Shown: piece by piece, positions 35,321 to 47,100 of the stretch
Numbering within the stretch: position 1 is the stretch's first letter
How the letters are laid out: every line of letters starts with the position of its first letter
Source of the DNA: Adiantum capillus-veneris
Lineage: Eukaryota > Streptophyta > Polypodiopsida > Polypodiales > Pteridaceae
Assembly (NCBI GenBank): GCA_014529385.2
Contig: CM043960.1
Coordinates: 39,161,281-39,225,280, forward strand
Reading direction: 5' to 3'
DNA length: 64,000 bases
The notes under the pieces: generated by a model
What the model saw: only the letters and a program-made list of their open reading frames with translations
What the model was told of the DNA's origin: nothing
The model's database searches: none
Position numbers and translations under genes: made by a program

Positions 35321-35575
35321 ATGATTTGGAGGCTAAGAAATATCATCTTGATGCTGATAACTACAAGTTCTTCAAAGAGTGTGTCAAAGGTAAGAAATAT
35401 TAGCTTGATTCTAATGACTACAAGGTCTTTGAAGAGTGTGTCAAAGGTAAGAAATATCAGCTTATTCTAATGACTACAAGGTCTTTGAAGAGTGTGTCAA
35501 AGCTAAAAAAATATCAGCTTGATGCTAATGACTACAAGGTCTTCAAAGAGTGCATCAAAGGTAGCTAAGTTTTCA
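35321..35575 (+). repeat. Coding minisatellite, four units of about 62 bp (21-residue repeat)
   Basis: Four consecutive units read KKYHLDADNYKFFKECVKG, KKY.LDSNDYKVFEECVKG, KKYQL... (shifted) and KKYQLDANDYKVFKECIKG. The 63-bp unit would encode a charged 21-residue repeat. Small deletions have shifted the third unit out of frame. It follows the gene remnant above. Confidence 0.85.
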
Positions 35576-35639
35576 TGTGATCCCTTGTAGATATGATTTG
35601 GAGACTAAGAAATATCAGCTTGATGCCGATGTACAAGGT

Positions 35640-38600
35640 CGCAATCAACATAAAAAAACCCAATTAACTTGAGCACCCTTTTATACCATATTATAGTGAC
35701 ACAAACAAAAAAAGTTAAAACTCGTCATCTTTTCAAGATGTGTACCTGAAACATCAATGTCAAAAATGTCATATTAAGATTAATTGGGACAAAAGCCGAC
35801 AAAGATCAGCAGATAGCAGCTTTTGAAAGGACCAAAAGAGAAAATTGAAGTAACCACCCAAAGAAGAAAAATGCACACTCTAGAAAAGAGTCTAGCAGGA
35901 ACTTCTACGTGAGCTTCAAAGAAACAAAAACTGACAAAGGACATTTGGGATCAATTGAGTGCTAGAGTGAAGAAGCCAGTAGGTACATTGGGGGAGAAGA
36001 AGTTCAAACTAGCCACCAGATGAATAGCTGGCACTTTTGCAGTCACAACTATTGTACTACCAGGTACAACCCTAGAGACGGCTATAGATTTACAAAAAAG
36101 TCCAAATCAGATATTTGAACAAGTAATGACATCAAAATAAGCAATTGATGTTACCATACGAGACACAATGATCACCAAAATCTTAGTGCAAAGAGCTATA
36201 GATAGGGTTTAGACCTTACAAAAGAATAGGTTAGTGGGGGATTTGACTATTGATATGTTCACAAAAATGGATGTACCATACAATGACTAATGATAAGATA
36301 TAAAAAATAGAGCATGGATGTCGACACAATCATTGATGTTTATGTTGCCACCATTCAAAATGAATGGAATACTATTTTCAATGCTCTATGATAGATGATG
36401 GAAGCCTAGACATTGATACAAAACTTTAATATCATTTGAAGCAGTAACTGGAGCAAGAAGTTGTCAAAAGTAGCAACTAAAAAAAGGATATGTTAAAGCT
36501 CAAGGAATTTTTTATAGAAGAAGAATATGAAAGGGAGAAACACATCAGTACCATCAAAGAGTTGCAACAACAAAAGAAGCAACTAAAGCTCTTGATTCAA
36601 GTCTAAAAGTCAACAAGTGGAGGCTTACAAAAGAGCTAAATGAACAAAAGGTTTTGTTTGATAAAAAACATATAGCTCATGAGAGTTTGAAAGAAATCAA
36701 CGGTTTATTGAAGTAATCGATCATGGATAAATATATTTATCAGTCACTAGTAGACATCACCAATTAAGAGGGCAATCTGACCCTCAATTTAAAAGACTTA
36801 CAGAACATAGTGGCCACTATCAAAGAAGATATGGAGAAAAAGAGCTCCATCTCCACTAGTCAAGGAACATTTTAGAACCAACATTGATGATGATGAAGAC
36901 AACAAGGATGAAAAATAGAATGAGCAAGATGGAGATGCTCTAGAGGGAAAACCATCACAAAAGAAAAATGATGATGATGATGGAGAGGACCCACAGACGC
37001 TCCTGACTCTAATCAAGGGAGGGCTCATACGAGTAAGGTGCTTGATAGCTCTCAAGGCCAACTTGACCATACCCAAGACAACACTGTTAATCAGACAAGG
37101 GGAGACCATGGGAATCCCACCTCGAGACTAGCTGCTTGGAAGCCAACAACAGATGGCCCTTACATGCAAGGTTAAGCAAAAGGCTATATAGGTGGATCCA
37201 GACTCATGGATCCAGACTCAGACCATACTTCAGGCTTTTTAAATTAATGTCTGATTCTAAGCAAACATCTATGAAGAGAGAAGCCACTTCAGATTTGAAC
37301 GTATCCCCATGCCATAATTGGAGATTTTTAAATCAATTTTTGAGTCTGAGCAAACATCTACAAAAAAAAGAAGGCACTTCGTATCTGAACGTATCTCCAG
37401 GATGATGATGCTTATTTAGATCTAGGGAAATATTATATGTTATATGTAGGTATCAAGCACATGATAAAGCAATGGAAAATGATTAGCAATCATGAACAGT
37501 CGACTTGCATTCTACTAGAACATCCAAATGCAGTTCAAGTATTGAATCAAATACCTAAATATATCCTAACACAAGACCTCTTGGTGAACCCTCAGACAAA
37601 GGAGTTGACCACAATGAGCATCCAAAGTCTAGGCATTCAACTAGAATTGTTAATGGCCAACAAACCAACTTATAAGTACATGCAAGACATCATAAGGGAA
37701 TTCAAAACCCTGTTATTGAAAATGCAAATAGCCAAAAGGATGTTGGATCATCATATCTCACCCATCTTAGAAAATAATGCATCCAGTAGTCAATGCCCAC
37801 GTATCAGAATGACACTCAAGGAGCAAGAGCAAGCCCTGAAAAGCCTATTTTATTTACTTAGAATATTTTGAAAGATGATACACCAAGAAAATCAAATGAT
37901 CATGAACTACATTGAGGTAGTGCTAGCCTCATCGATACTGATGTATGGACTCCCAACAATGAAGGAAGAGAAGCTACCAAATTTTTATCCTTCTCTCTAT
38001 CCCATCTAAAATAAATTTGCTAATCAGATGCGGGAATGGTACAAATAGAGCAGGGCACTATGGATTGCATGTAAGTTAGTTTTGAATGACACTGAATAGA
38101 AGAGCACAATCTTAGAGCCTAAGGATGATTTAATCAACTTTTGAGGTATGATGGAGGCCATAAATTAGTCTCTTGATCAAGTACATTAGTGAGTTGCTTC
38201 AGCTATCTATGGAGGCATCCAAGATTCCTAAGAAGGAACTTGTCAGTAAAGCCAACTCTAAACCTCAGTTCATAGAAATGGTTGAAGTCTTGTTTGAAGC
38301 CAGAATCAAATCCAAATAGCAAAATACATATGGATGAATACACACAACATCTATCTATCAAACTGGAAAGGCCATGGCTCATTAAGGAATAAAAACTCTA
38401 TATGATCCTGGAGGTGGCGATGCTCACTAAGAGAACGGGGAAACTGGAGCAATAGGCCATATACAGGATTATTCAGAAGGAGAACACCGACTGTGGTGCT
38501 CCTTAAGGTCAAGTCATGCATGGAAATCTTCAATTACCACCTGAGCAAGTTGCAAAGGTTGAACTAAATAAAGCTCTTGACAACAAAGGGTTAATCATAA

Positions 38601-38640
38601 AAGACAAAGTCAGACCAGTAGTCTAAAATTTTGGAAACAT
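35640..38640 (+). other. Degenerate coding-like stretch, unidentified
   Basis: Many short plus-strand frames rich in Lys, Glu and Gln. 36490-36700 reads like a coiled coil (EEEYEREKHISTIKELQQQK). 36890-36990 is acidic (Asp/Glu/Lys, about residues NIDDDEDNKDE). 37437-37871 has a 144-codon frame with LEHPNAVQVLNQIPKYILTQ and no known domain. A roughly 85-bp tandem duplication lies at 37235-37405 (AAGCAAACATCTAYRAA, TTGAACGTATC / CTGAACGTATC). Codon-like bias on one strand suggests an old mobile-element ORF, but I cannot name it. Confidence 0.35.
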
Positions 38641-38788
38641 GCCAATATTCAAGAAAGGAGAGGAGTATATAGATAGTGGGAACCTGTCCCTAGAAGCGGG
38701 TTCTACAAATTACTTAGCAGAGTTACCAACAGTCACCAATAGTTACCACTGTATAACTGTACAGTCAGTCAACCAAAACCCAATATGG

Positions 38789-38800
38789 ACACCTATAAAT
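38789..38800 (+). promoter_or_regulatory. TATA-like core (CCTATAAATAGG)
   Basis: ACACCTATAAATAGGACCC lies in a short unique region containing CAACAGTCACCAATAGTTACC upstream. It resembles the core at 20229 and may be part of an LTR. No matching partner repeat seen. Confidence 0.4.
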
Positions 38801-38989
38801 AGGACCCATTACTTTCATTTTGAGTCTATCAATGGTTGGTCGATTGGTATGTTAGTCTTTTGCAAGCTTTTTGTGTCATTCTCTAGTCACTGCACCAGTT
38901 TTTATGGCTGAGCACTAAGTGCAACATCAATTGTACTTCCAGAATTGTACTCTTGAACTTATAAATCTGAATGGCTAATTTCTAGTTGT

Positions 38990-40080
38990 CTCAGTTCCTA
39001 TTATCTCAATTCATTCTTTTAGCTCAGTCTAGTGATTTGTCTTATTTTTCCATCTGGTCCTTTGAAATCTAATCTATTCATCTTATTTGATACGATATTT
39101 GATATTTGACTCAGAAGTTCAAAACCAAGAATAGTTGTCAAGTGACTAGCTGATTCCATCCCTCTTGAAATGGTTACTTTTATGATATTTATTGCAAAAA
39201 AGCTAAGCAATATGACAAAATAAAAGGAAAATTCATCTTTTTCATTTTAAAGCCATCATTGTCTCAATTTAACTAGAGTGAGTTATTTAAATCTTATAGC
39301 TTGACATCTATTTTGGATCCTCAATGAAAAGGATGGGAGAACACAAGACATTGTGTGAATTTAGATGCGTATATCTTGAAAGTTTCAATAAGAGAATATA
39401 GGTAGTAATGACATCATAATAGTATTTTGTTATGTTGAGCAATCATTGCCATAGAATTCATGTAGCCTCTCAATTCTATGTACTAAGTGTTCTTAGTTTG
39501 ACATGTTTGTATGGAAAAGTGGAAAGTTGCGGCAATTGTTTTGTTATTCCTGTTGTCAAAATTTAATCAAATTATCAGTGTGGAGATTGGTAGTCATTAG
39601 TCTTTGAATCGATTGTTTTGTAGTTAAGTGGTGACTCTATAAGTGGTGAGTTTTTTATGGTCATTTATTAGTATAGAGCTTTAATCTTCTTATAAGTGGT
39701 GAGTTTTTTATGGTCATTTATTAGTATAGAGCTTTAATCTTCTTATGGTCATTTATTGTTAGTATTTTCACTGATCTTTTGTTCAAAGAAATTTTGTAAA
39801 TTTGCATTTTTATTGCCTTTAATCCCATGTGGCAATTGTTCTAAGTAGGTGGCACATGTTTTGATTTGAAATTTATATCCCTGTACAAGGGGAGTCTGCC
39901 AAATTTTTTGCAAACTATTAAGCATATGTAAGATGGGGGTTTAATCTATTGCAATGATATCCGTGTAAAGAGGGGTTAGTAGGTATGGAAGGAGCCATTT
40001 ATAGAAAGGTTTCTCTAATTTGGTTGCACGTAGGTGACATCCCTCCATTACTATTAGTGAGTTCCCTGGGGATAATTGTT
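38990..40080. other. Non-coding, with one recent tandem duplication
   Basis: No gene. Contains an exact 53-bp tandem duplication at 39638-39743 (unit begins TATAAGTGGTGAG and ends TTTAATCTTCT) plus a partial third copy. Confidence 0.6.
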
Positions 40081-40084
40081 TAGT

Positions 40085-41837
40085 ATTTTGTTTCCAATAG
40101 GCTATGAGGCTAGAAGTGAAAAAGTGTCTAGGAATCTTGGCTTTCGAAATACACAGATTATGTGTGTTTTGGTGTGAGGCATTCTCACATGTGCCTAAAG
40201 ATATTAGAAAGAATTTGGACCCCAAGTCACACAAATACATCTTCATTGGCTATGGTGTAGATGGAGAGATGGGTTATCGTCTCTAGAACTTGGAATATCG
40301 GAGAGTTGTTCGCATCTCACAAGTGATCTTTAATGAATCAAAGATGCATGGACAGCCTACAAAAGAGGTTTAGTATCACAAAGTGAGATTCGAGGATGTA
40401 GCTTGTATTTAGACTTGATGTAGTTATGCAAACAGCTCAATCTCTTAGCGTTGTATCTACCACTAGTAGTGCTCCAGAGAGAGCTAGTGATACTCTTGAG
40501 AGACCAGTCTAGCAGGCAGGCAGGCAGGAGATCTACATGTGTCTCTCATACCCCTAAGCATTTTCATCCAAGGTTAGTAGACTATTTGTTGGTCACCGAC
40601 TGCAGAGAGTCTACCTACTACCAAGAGGCTATTGAGATGGAAGATAGCATGAAGTGGGAGTAGGCAATGAATCCAAGTATAACTTGATTATGGAAAATGA
40701 AACTTGGGAATTGACAAAGTTGCTAGAGGGGAAACAAGCCTAGCCTTGCAAATGGCTATGTAAGAAGAAGTAAATGGCACAAGATCCCAAGGCTAAGTAT
40801 AGGGCTAGATTGGTTGCTAAGGGATTCAAGCAAAGGCATGGACTTTGATGAGATTTTCTTTCCAGTAGTCAGAATGACCACATTGCATCTTGTGCTTGGA
40901 TGAGTATCCATTGAGAACATGGAACTTATTTAGATGGACGTGAAGACGGCTTTCTTTCATAGGGATCTTGATGAGGATGTCTACATGAAGCAACCAGAGG
41001 GTTTGAAGTAAAACTAAAAATCTTAGAAGGGTAGAACTAGTGTGTAGATTGCATAAGGCATTGTATGGACTACATGAAGTTTGACAAGTACATGCAGTCC
41101 CAAGGTTATGTAAGGAGCCAGGAAGATCACTGCTTGTATACCATGAAGTTGAACGATGGTTCACTTATCATCTTGATATGCTATGTTGATGATATGCTCA
41201 TTGTTGGGAAGTCTAAATACGAGATTGTCATCTTAAAGGAGTCACTTAGCACACAGTTTTCTATGAACAATTTAGGAGATGCAAGTCACTTTCTTGGTAT
41301 GTGTATCAAGAGGGATAGAAAATGTAAAATACTAGAGTTGTCACATGAAAAGTATATCCACAGGATCTTGCAACGTTTTAATATGCAACGGGGAAGGCTA
41401 CATAGAGTACCCCAATGCAAGCATATGAAAAACTCAGCAAGAATGATGCTCTCAAGTTTGATGCTGAGAAAGCAGAAATGGCCAAGGTACCATATTCTTT
41501 AGCAGTCGACAGTCTTATGTGTGCCATGGTAGCCACGAGACCAGACATTGCTTTTGCGATGGGAGCGGTTAGTAGATTTATGGCAAACCTTGGTAGAAAG
41601 CATTGGGAAGCAGTGAAGCATATTTTGAGATATTTGAAAGGTACGACAGGCAAGTGCTTACGCTTTGGGAATAGTGGTGCATCCATTGTGGGTTACATGG
41701 ATGCAGATTATGCACGTTGTCTGGATAGTCGAAGATCCACATCTGGCTATGTTTTCACATCTGCAGCAGTAGCCATGTCATGGAGATCATGGCAAAATTG
41801 TACATTATCTTCCACCATAGAGGTATTTGTAACATAG
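40085..41837 (+). pseudogene. Ty1/copia integrase C-terminus, reverse transcriptase and RNase H start
   Basis: 40160-40290 reads CEAFSHVPKDIRKNLDPKSH then KYIFIGYGVDGEMGYRL, the copia integrase C-terminal region. RT follows with many stops (EAIEMEDSMKWE at 40627; MDVKTAFFHRDLDEDVYMKQ at 40932), then intact from 41065 with CYVDDMLIVG (YVDD at 41182-41193), the polymerase active site. RPDIAFAMGAVSRFMA, KHILRYLKGTTGKCL and YMDADYARCLDSRRSTSGYV (41540-41750) are the connector and start of RNase H. The reading stops at TLSSTIEVFV(T), where the usual T-E-A-E-Y should follow. Here CACTA copy 2 begins. The remainder is missing, so the CACTA element replaced or deleted it. Confidence 0.88.
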
Positions 41838-41964
41838 CGACGTCGACAGGGGTAAAAAGTAAACTGAGAGCGCCCGAAAACTAAGATCTCAGATCTGAGT
41901 TTTTGGCGCTCAAGCAAGCAAAGAGGTAACCCGCGCTCTCCCTTTCTCTCTCTTTCTTCTCCCC

Positions 41965-41967
<3 letters not shown>

Positions 41968-42012
<45 letters not shown>

Positions 42013-42075
42013 TGAGGAGAGGAAGGAGAGCCAAGTATGCTCCTTCCCTTTCCTCTCTCTCATGTTCCCTTCCCC

Positions 42076-42144
<69 letters not shown>

Positions 42145-42151
42145 TTGTGTT

Positions 42152-42202
<51 letters not shown>

Positions 42203-42268
42203 ACATGCATAAACAAAACACACACACACACACACACATGCATAAACAAAGAATGCATACACACACAC

Positions 42269-42326
<58 letters not shown>

Positions 42327-42340
42327 CAAAGAGAGAGAGA
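41968..42340. repeat. (C)n(CA)n, (CT)n, (CA)n, (GA)n block of CACTA copy 2
   Basis: Same order of microsatellites and spacer words as copy 1 (11768-12172), but with longer and purer tracts. Frames here are repeat translations only. Confidence 0.92.
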
Positions 42341-42361
42341 AGAAGAAGAAGAAGAAGAAGA

Positions 42362-42945
42362 GAGTTTTAACGTCGTAGAAAACTATCTCAAGGGACCTTA
42401 AAGATCTAGCTGACAAGGAGTTGAACTCAAGACCTGTTATTCAAGAGGGAAATGGCATAACCAATCTACCACACTTGGGTGATAGAAAGGTTATACCATT
42501 TTCCTCTTTTTATTAGCACACACACCCACACACACACCCGAGAAGAAGAGAGTTTTAACATCGTAGGAAACTATCCCAAGAGACCTTAAAGATCTAGCTG
42601 ACGAGGAGTTGAACTCAAGACCTGTTATTCAAGAGGGAAATGGCATAACCAATCTACCACACTTGGGTGATACAAAGGTTATACCATTTTCCTCTTTTTA
42701 TTAGCACACACACACACCCACACACACACACGCCGAAGACGAGAGTTTTAACGTTGTAGGAAACTATCCCAAGAGACCTTAAAGATCTAGCCGATGAGGA
42801 GTTGAACTCAAGACCTGTTATTCAAGAGGGAAATGGCATAACCAATCTACCACACTTGGGTGACAGAAAGGTTATACCATTTTCCTCTTTTTATTAGCAC
42901 ACACACACACAAACCCACACACACACTTGAGAAGAAGAGAGTTTT
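42362..42945 (-). repeat. Three tandem SINE-like units of about 190 bp with tRNA-type promoter boxes
   Basis: GAGTTTTAAC.TYGTAG starts units at 42362, 42550, 42743 and (partial) 42939. On the minus strand each full unit contains TGGTAGATTGGTTATGCC, close to an RNA polymerase III A box (TRGYNNANNGG), and about 45 bases later GAGTTCAACTCC, which fits the B box (GWTCRANNC). The spacing and order are those of a tRNA-like head. The units are separated by (CA)n-rich linkers. The structure does not fold as a functional tRNA, so a tRNA-derived SINE fragment amplified in tandem is the best reading. Copy 1 of the CACTA element lacks it. Confidence 0.5.
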
Positions 42946-43198
42946 AACGTCGTAAGAGAGATTTATGTTTATTTTGAGTTAGATTTACGTTCGATTAGAT
43001 TTAGTTTATTTACGTTAGATTTAGATTTATGTTAGATTAGATAAGATTTAGGTTTATTTTGAGTTTTGACTACTAAAGTAAAGATTGGCTTAATGCTGGT
43101 GGTTAGAGAAATAGTTGGGATTAAGGATATCATGCAATGCATACTATGCCCCATGCTGCATGGTCATGCGTGAACTAGTACTAATTGTGACTTACCTC

Positions 43199-43280
43199 TA
43201 ACATCATGAGCTTCTGTGAGAGAGGCATCGCATACCTAGCTAGGTATGGTGTGCCTCTCGAGCAAAAGCTCATGATGTTA
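43199..43280. repeat. Loop-less hairpin, 40-bp arms
   Basis: TAACATCATGAGCTT and GAGAGGCA...CATACCTAG (43199-43239) are mirrored by CTAGGTATGG and AAGCTCATGATGTTA (43240-43280). About six mismatches in forty pairs, centre CTAGCTAG. It resembles a small RNA precursor or the remains of a miniature inverted element. Confidence 0.85.
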
Positions 43281-43869
43281 AGCATTGTATGCAAAACACT
43301 TGCTCATATGAAAAACACTGAAAAAGACTCCGTTTTCCTACATGAGAAAATTTCCTGTGCTCACAGCCTCGACAGTCCATGCGGACTAGCAATTCCATCT
43401 ACATGTTCGACTGCTGCTGCCATACAATAAGCCGTCATGATCAGCCAATGGAAGAGCAAATTGAGCCTACATAGAAATTAGTGATGCAAGATGACGATTC
43501 CAAGGGTCACACACACACACACACACACACTACACAGCCCATCAAATCTAGAGCAAGAATTAAGTGCTTTGAGCAGGCATGAGCTACATTGCAAGAATGG
43601 CGTACGTGCATGCTACAGAAAAAGATCTACTATGAAAATATGTTAAGATGCTGTGAAATGCTACAGCTAGAGAAGAGGCAAAGGGGTTTTGTCCACTACA
43701 TGCACTATCATGTAGACGTGGGTGTGTAGATTTCTTGTATCCACAAATATAGGCATTGACCAAGAAAGACGAGATTATAACCCGTTGGTCTTGATCTCCG
43801 TTCACCTCTAGACCGAGGTGTGCGGGAATTGGATATGACTAGAGAATGTGAGATAGTTTACAGTGTGAA

Positions 43870-43916
<47 letters not shown>
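43870..43916 (+). repeat. (GA)n microsatellite conserved between CACTA copies
   Basis: GTGTGAACAAAGAG then pure GA; the same flanks occur at 13160-13220 in copy 1. Confidence 0.9.
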
Positions 43917-43918
<2 letters not shown>

Positions 43919-44007
43919 AAGACGGAGGATGCCAATAGAAGATTCAATTTATGTCCAGGTTATAAGATTTTCACCCTCATTATGAGTAGTGACGAGGATG
44001 TAGGACC

Positions 44008-46359
44008 ATGCATGACTATCCCGGACTAACAGAATGCTCATGTGACTTACACTTAGACTCAAACATTGTAAATCTTGGTTTTCTCAAGCTTATCTATTAT
44101 CATGTTCAAACAAGCGGATACAGAGCATGTGTCATGTGTGAACCTAGACTGAATGCACATCGAGCGTCCTCATTGAAGAAGCAAATCTACGAAGGTCATC
44201 AAGCGTATCTTCCAGAGAATCATTTGTTACACGACGGCTTTTTGGGAAGAGAGCCACTGAGGATGTCTGCACAAGCATGGTTAGAGCAGAAGGAGATGTG
44301 TGATGACGGTTTGCCCCCAGGAATGAAGAGACTCTCTCTATGGTACGAGTTACCATATTGGCCCTGACTCATGATCAATCACTTGCTCGATCCAATGCAC
44401 ATATTCAAGAATGTGGGTAATCTGCTATGGAACCATCTGACCAGCAAGAAAGATACTTTGGAAGCCAGGGTTGACCTTAGAAATGTGGATCATATGGAGC
44501 AATATTGGCCGCAGATAGCATCCGATGGATCGATAAGACTCCCTAAAGCGCCATGGATTTTCACAGGAGCCCAAGAACGCAAAGTAAAAGAGACCATTCG
44601 ATCTTTGCGGACCCCCACTGGCGTAATGCACTCGCTCCGACGTGTTTTACTAAAGAATGAAAGCTTATCGGTTTGAAGTCACACGACTGGAATAAAATGT
44701 GTCAGGTATGTTCATAGTGGGAATTGTGTAACAAATTTGTGTGTGGACTTTAATATCATTGTTGCACGTGTTTTGCAGTTTATTTTATTGGTGGCCATTG
44801 AGGGATGTTTGACGTCCGTAACACAATCTACAAACTTGCGAAGTTGGTGCAATGGATTTCACAAAAGGAGATCAACGTAAACTCCATACCATTCGCCAAA
44901 CTAAACATTGCGGAGGTTGTGTGCATGTTTGAGAAACACTTTCCTACTACCATGCTAACCATTCAGGTGCATCTTCTTGTTCACATAGTTGATGAGGTGG
45001 AAATAGCTGGCACAGTACATTCCAGATGGATGTTCTTTTTAGAATGTTTCATGAAAACGCTCAAGGGATATGTGCGTCAGAAGGAAAATCCGGAGGGTAG
45101 CATGGTAGAAGGTTGGCTGTATCAGAATCCCTAGTATACATTGGAGAGTGGCTAGACGGATTTGATAAAGCCCGGGACACGCTATGGCGAACCATAGATG
45201 ATGAGCGCATATTTGGGTTTGTCATGTGCAATCTTAGTGTTGAGAAGAAGATGATGGAAGATCTAGAGGCTAAAAATCAACCGGATTTTCATGCTTCACA
45301 ATGTAGTGATGCAAAAGTAGATTTCACAATATGAGGATTCAAAGCAAGAGCAACAAAGGGCACGAATCGAGTGGAGACGGGGAAGACAACCACTGATGCA
45401 CTATCCGACGGGTCTGGAGAGCCTAGCAACATTCATGAGCTTAAGATGGTTGCACAACCAATTGAAAAGCGCACAACAGTGCGGTGAAGAAGTGACTGAG
45501 GAGGAGTGGGAGTACTCTTGCGGTTGCGCGACCAAGGTAAGTTTGCAATGTACGACTAGTGACTTTCTAGATGTTTGGATGACCACTCATAATCTTTGTT
45601 GGTTGTAGTATAAGTCATACACAACATCATGGTGTAACGGTCGACATTTTAGGGTGGAAGGAATCGACAAAAAGCGTTTTACTCAAGATTGTGGAATCAT
45701 GGCAAAATTTGAACAGAGTAGTCGACTCGATGGTCCTCTGATGCAGATCCTGTGGTGGCAAAACTCACTTACCTCCACACGCTACAAGAGATTTTGAGGA
45801 TCGATTATAGAGGATTTTTTGTCGACTTGTTCGATGTTCAATGGTTCAAGATAATCATGGAGGGTCGCAACGCTACTGTGTGTAGAGGAGAGTGTGCTTT
45901 TCTTGAGGTGGATTCAACTAAGAAATGGACTGACCTAAGAGACACTTTTGTACTACCCGAGCATTGTGAGCAAGTAAGTATGTAAATAGTTAACATCCAA
46001 TTTTAGAAGTTATGTGCTTGGAAGCTCTCATGTAAGTTATGTGGCTCTGGCAGGTGATATTTCATCCTACAAAGTCTGCATCAAACTGGTGGTACATCAT
46101 AGAGGTAGCCCCTCGTAGTGCACGGACATATGAAGGCTACCATGTGCCAATCATAGTGGAATCAATGGAGGAGATCGGAGAAGATGCTCAGTCAGAAGCC
46201 GCTGAGGTGGTGCCAGACGAGCATCAAGCTGCTACTCTCTATGGGGTGCATGCAGAGGATCTACAAAATGAAACGGAGGACATTTGTTTAAACGAAGAGC
46301 TCTATATAGATATAGGAAGTTATGCTGAGCTTTGTGAGGATAAGAGAGAGACCTCTTAA
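44008..46359 (+). pseudogene. CACTA (En/Spm) transposase remnant: transposase_21 core, DUF4218, DUF4216
   Basis: The core reads MHDYPGLTECSCDLHLD, GYRACVMCEP, QAYLPENH (44008-44240), then LPYWP, a TGA, and HLLDPMHIFKNVGNLLWNHL (44390-44450). These match the C-x2-C, H-R-x-F-L-P-x-x-H and H-x-L-D-x-M-H-x-x-K-N-V blocks of the plant CACTA transposase. After an intron (about 44705-44778, GTATGT...TTGCAG) comes DUF4218: EVVCMFEKHFPTTMLTIQVH, HSRWMFFLECFMKTLKGYVR, NPEGSMVEG. 45620-46130 carries DUF4216 (SWCNGRHFRVEGIDKKRF; FVDLFDVQWFKI; FVLPEHCEQ), with a clear intron at 45975-46053 leading to VIFHPTKSASNWWYIIEVAP. The N-terminal associated domain and the first catalytic block are deleted just after MSSDEDVG (43983). 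Several stops and one or two shifts remain. The enzyme would cut at the CACTA ends. Confidence 0.85.
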
Positions 46360-46524
46360 AGCCATATATATTGTATTTGAACAATTTTGCTCCGTTTTAT
46401 AATATATATTGTATTCACGTGGCTTTTTGTCCATATCTGTCTATATGCGTCATTGTATTTAATGGTCTTTGCGTCCATTCCAGGTACGTATGCTCTAGGT
46501 ATGTTCTCACAAGCAGGGACGACG

Positions 46525-46767
46525 AGCATTGCGCTCCGAGTGTGATGGGGACTGAAGCTGCAATCGCGAAGGTCTGCTCAATATAGATGTTGCTCGTCCC
46601 ACCGCAAGATCTAGTTGATCGGGTGAAAGAGACACTAAGAAGCACTACTACTGCTTCTCAGCGTCTCTTTCACCCGATCAATTAGATTTAGTGGTGGGGC
46701 AAGCAACTTCTATGAGTAGACCTTCGCAATGCAGCTTCAGTCTCCATCGCACCCGGAGCGCAATGCT
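46525..46767. repeat. Large inverted repeat between the two CACTA genes, arms of about 115 bp
   Basis: AGCATTGCGCTCCG (46525) pairs with CGGAGCGCAATGCT (ending 46767). The symmetry continues inward through GACTGAAGCTGC / GCAGCTTCAGTC, GAAGGTCT, TTGCTCGTCCCACC / GGTGGGGCAAGCAA and TTGATCGGGTGAAAGAGAC / GTCTCTTTCACCCGATCAA to a centre at 46646 (GCACTACTACTGC). In copy 1 only the right arm is present (13475-13560). It lies between the convergent or tandem CACTA genes and may be a MITE-like insertion or a fold-back of the intergenic region. Confidence 0.9.
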
Positions 46768-46831
46768 TTTATAAATTCATAGAAATTCAACGAAATCTCT
46801 CTACACACGAATCCCTCCCCCTTTATGAGTC

Positions 46832-46877
<46 letters not shown>

Positions 46878-46940
46878 GTCCATGTTTTCTTCTCCATTCA
46901 TTCAATATTAAGATTAAATGTTCGTGTGTTTAATGCAGGT

Positions 46941-47031
46941 ATGGATGATGATGAGTTTCTTTATTCTTTGCCACCCCAACAGAGACAGTGATACGTAGAG
47001 CGTCATCGCTCTGGAGCACCATCACACATTC
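46941..47031 (+). pseudogene. CACTA second protein, N-terminal fragment upstream of the nested insertion
   Basis: MDDDEFLYSLPPQQRQ, a stop, and ERHRSGAPSH match copy 1 at 13781 (MDDDEFLSSLSP.QRQWYEDRHRSGAPSH). At 47032 the similarity stops; it resumes at 57045 with PTPLASPSVSEHSAHSEALV, which in copy 1 follows directly. This proves that 47032-57044 is an insertion. Confidence 0.85.
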
Positions 47032-47100
47032 CATTAGGAGAAATATGAACCTTGCATGGGCCTTGTAAGGAATCCTAATTTTTAGGGATTAAGGCTAATG
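47032..47100 (+). repeat. Left terminal inverted repeat of the 10-kb element
   Basis: CATTAGGAGAAATATGAACC then imperfect match for about 50 more bases to the complement of 56975-57044. Confidence 0.8.

Noticed and set aside
42400-42480. A functional tRNA gene.
   Set aside because: The boxes look tRNA-like but acceptor, anticodon and T stems do not pair properly.
46610-46690. CRISPR-like or terminator palindrome.
   Set aside because: It is the centre of a much longer inverted repeat in a plant transposon; there is no array of spacers.
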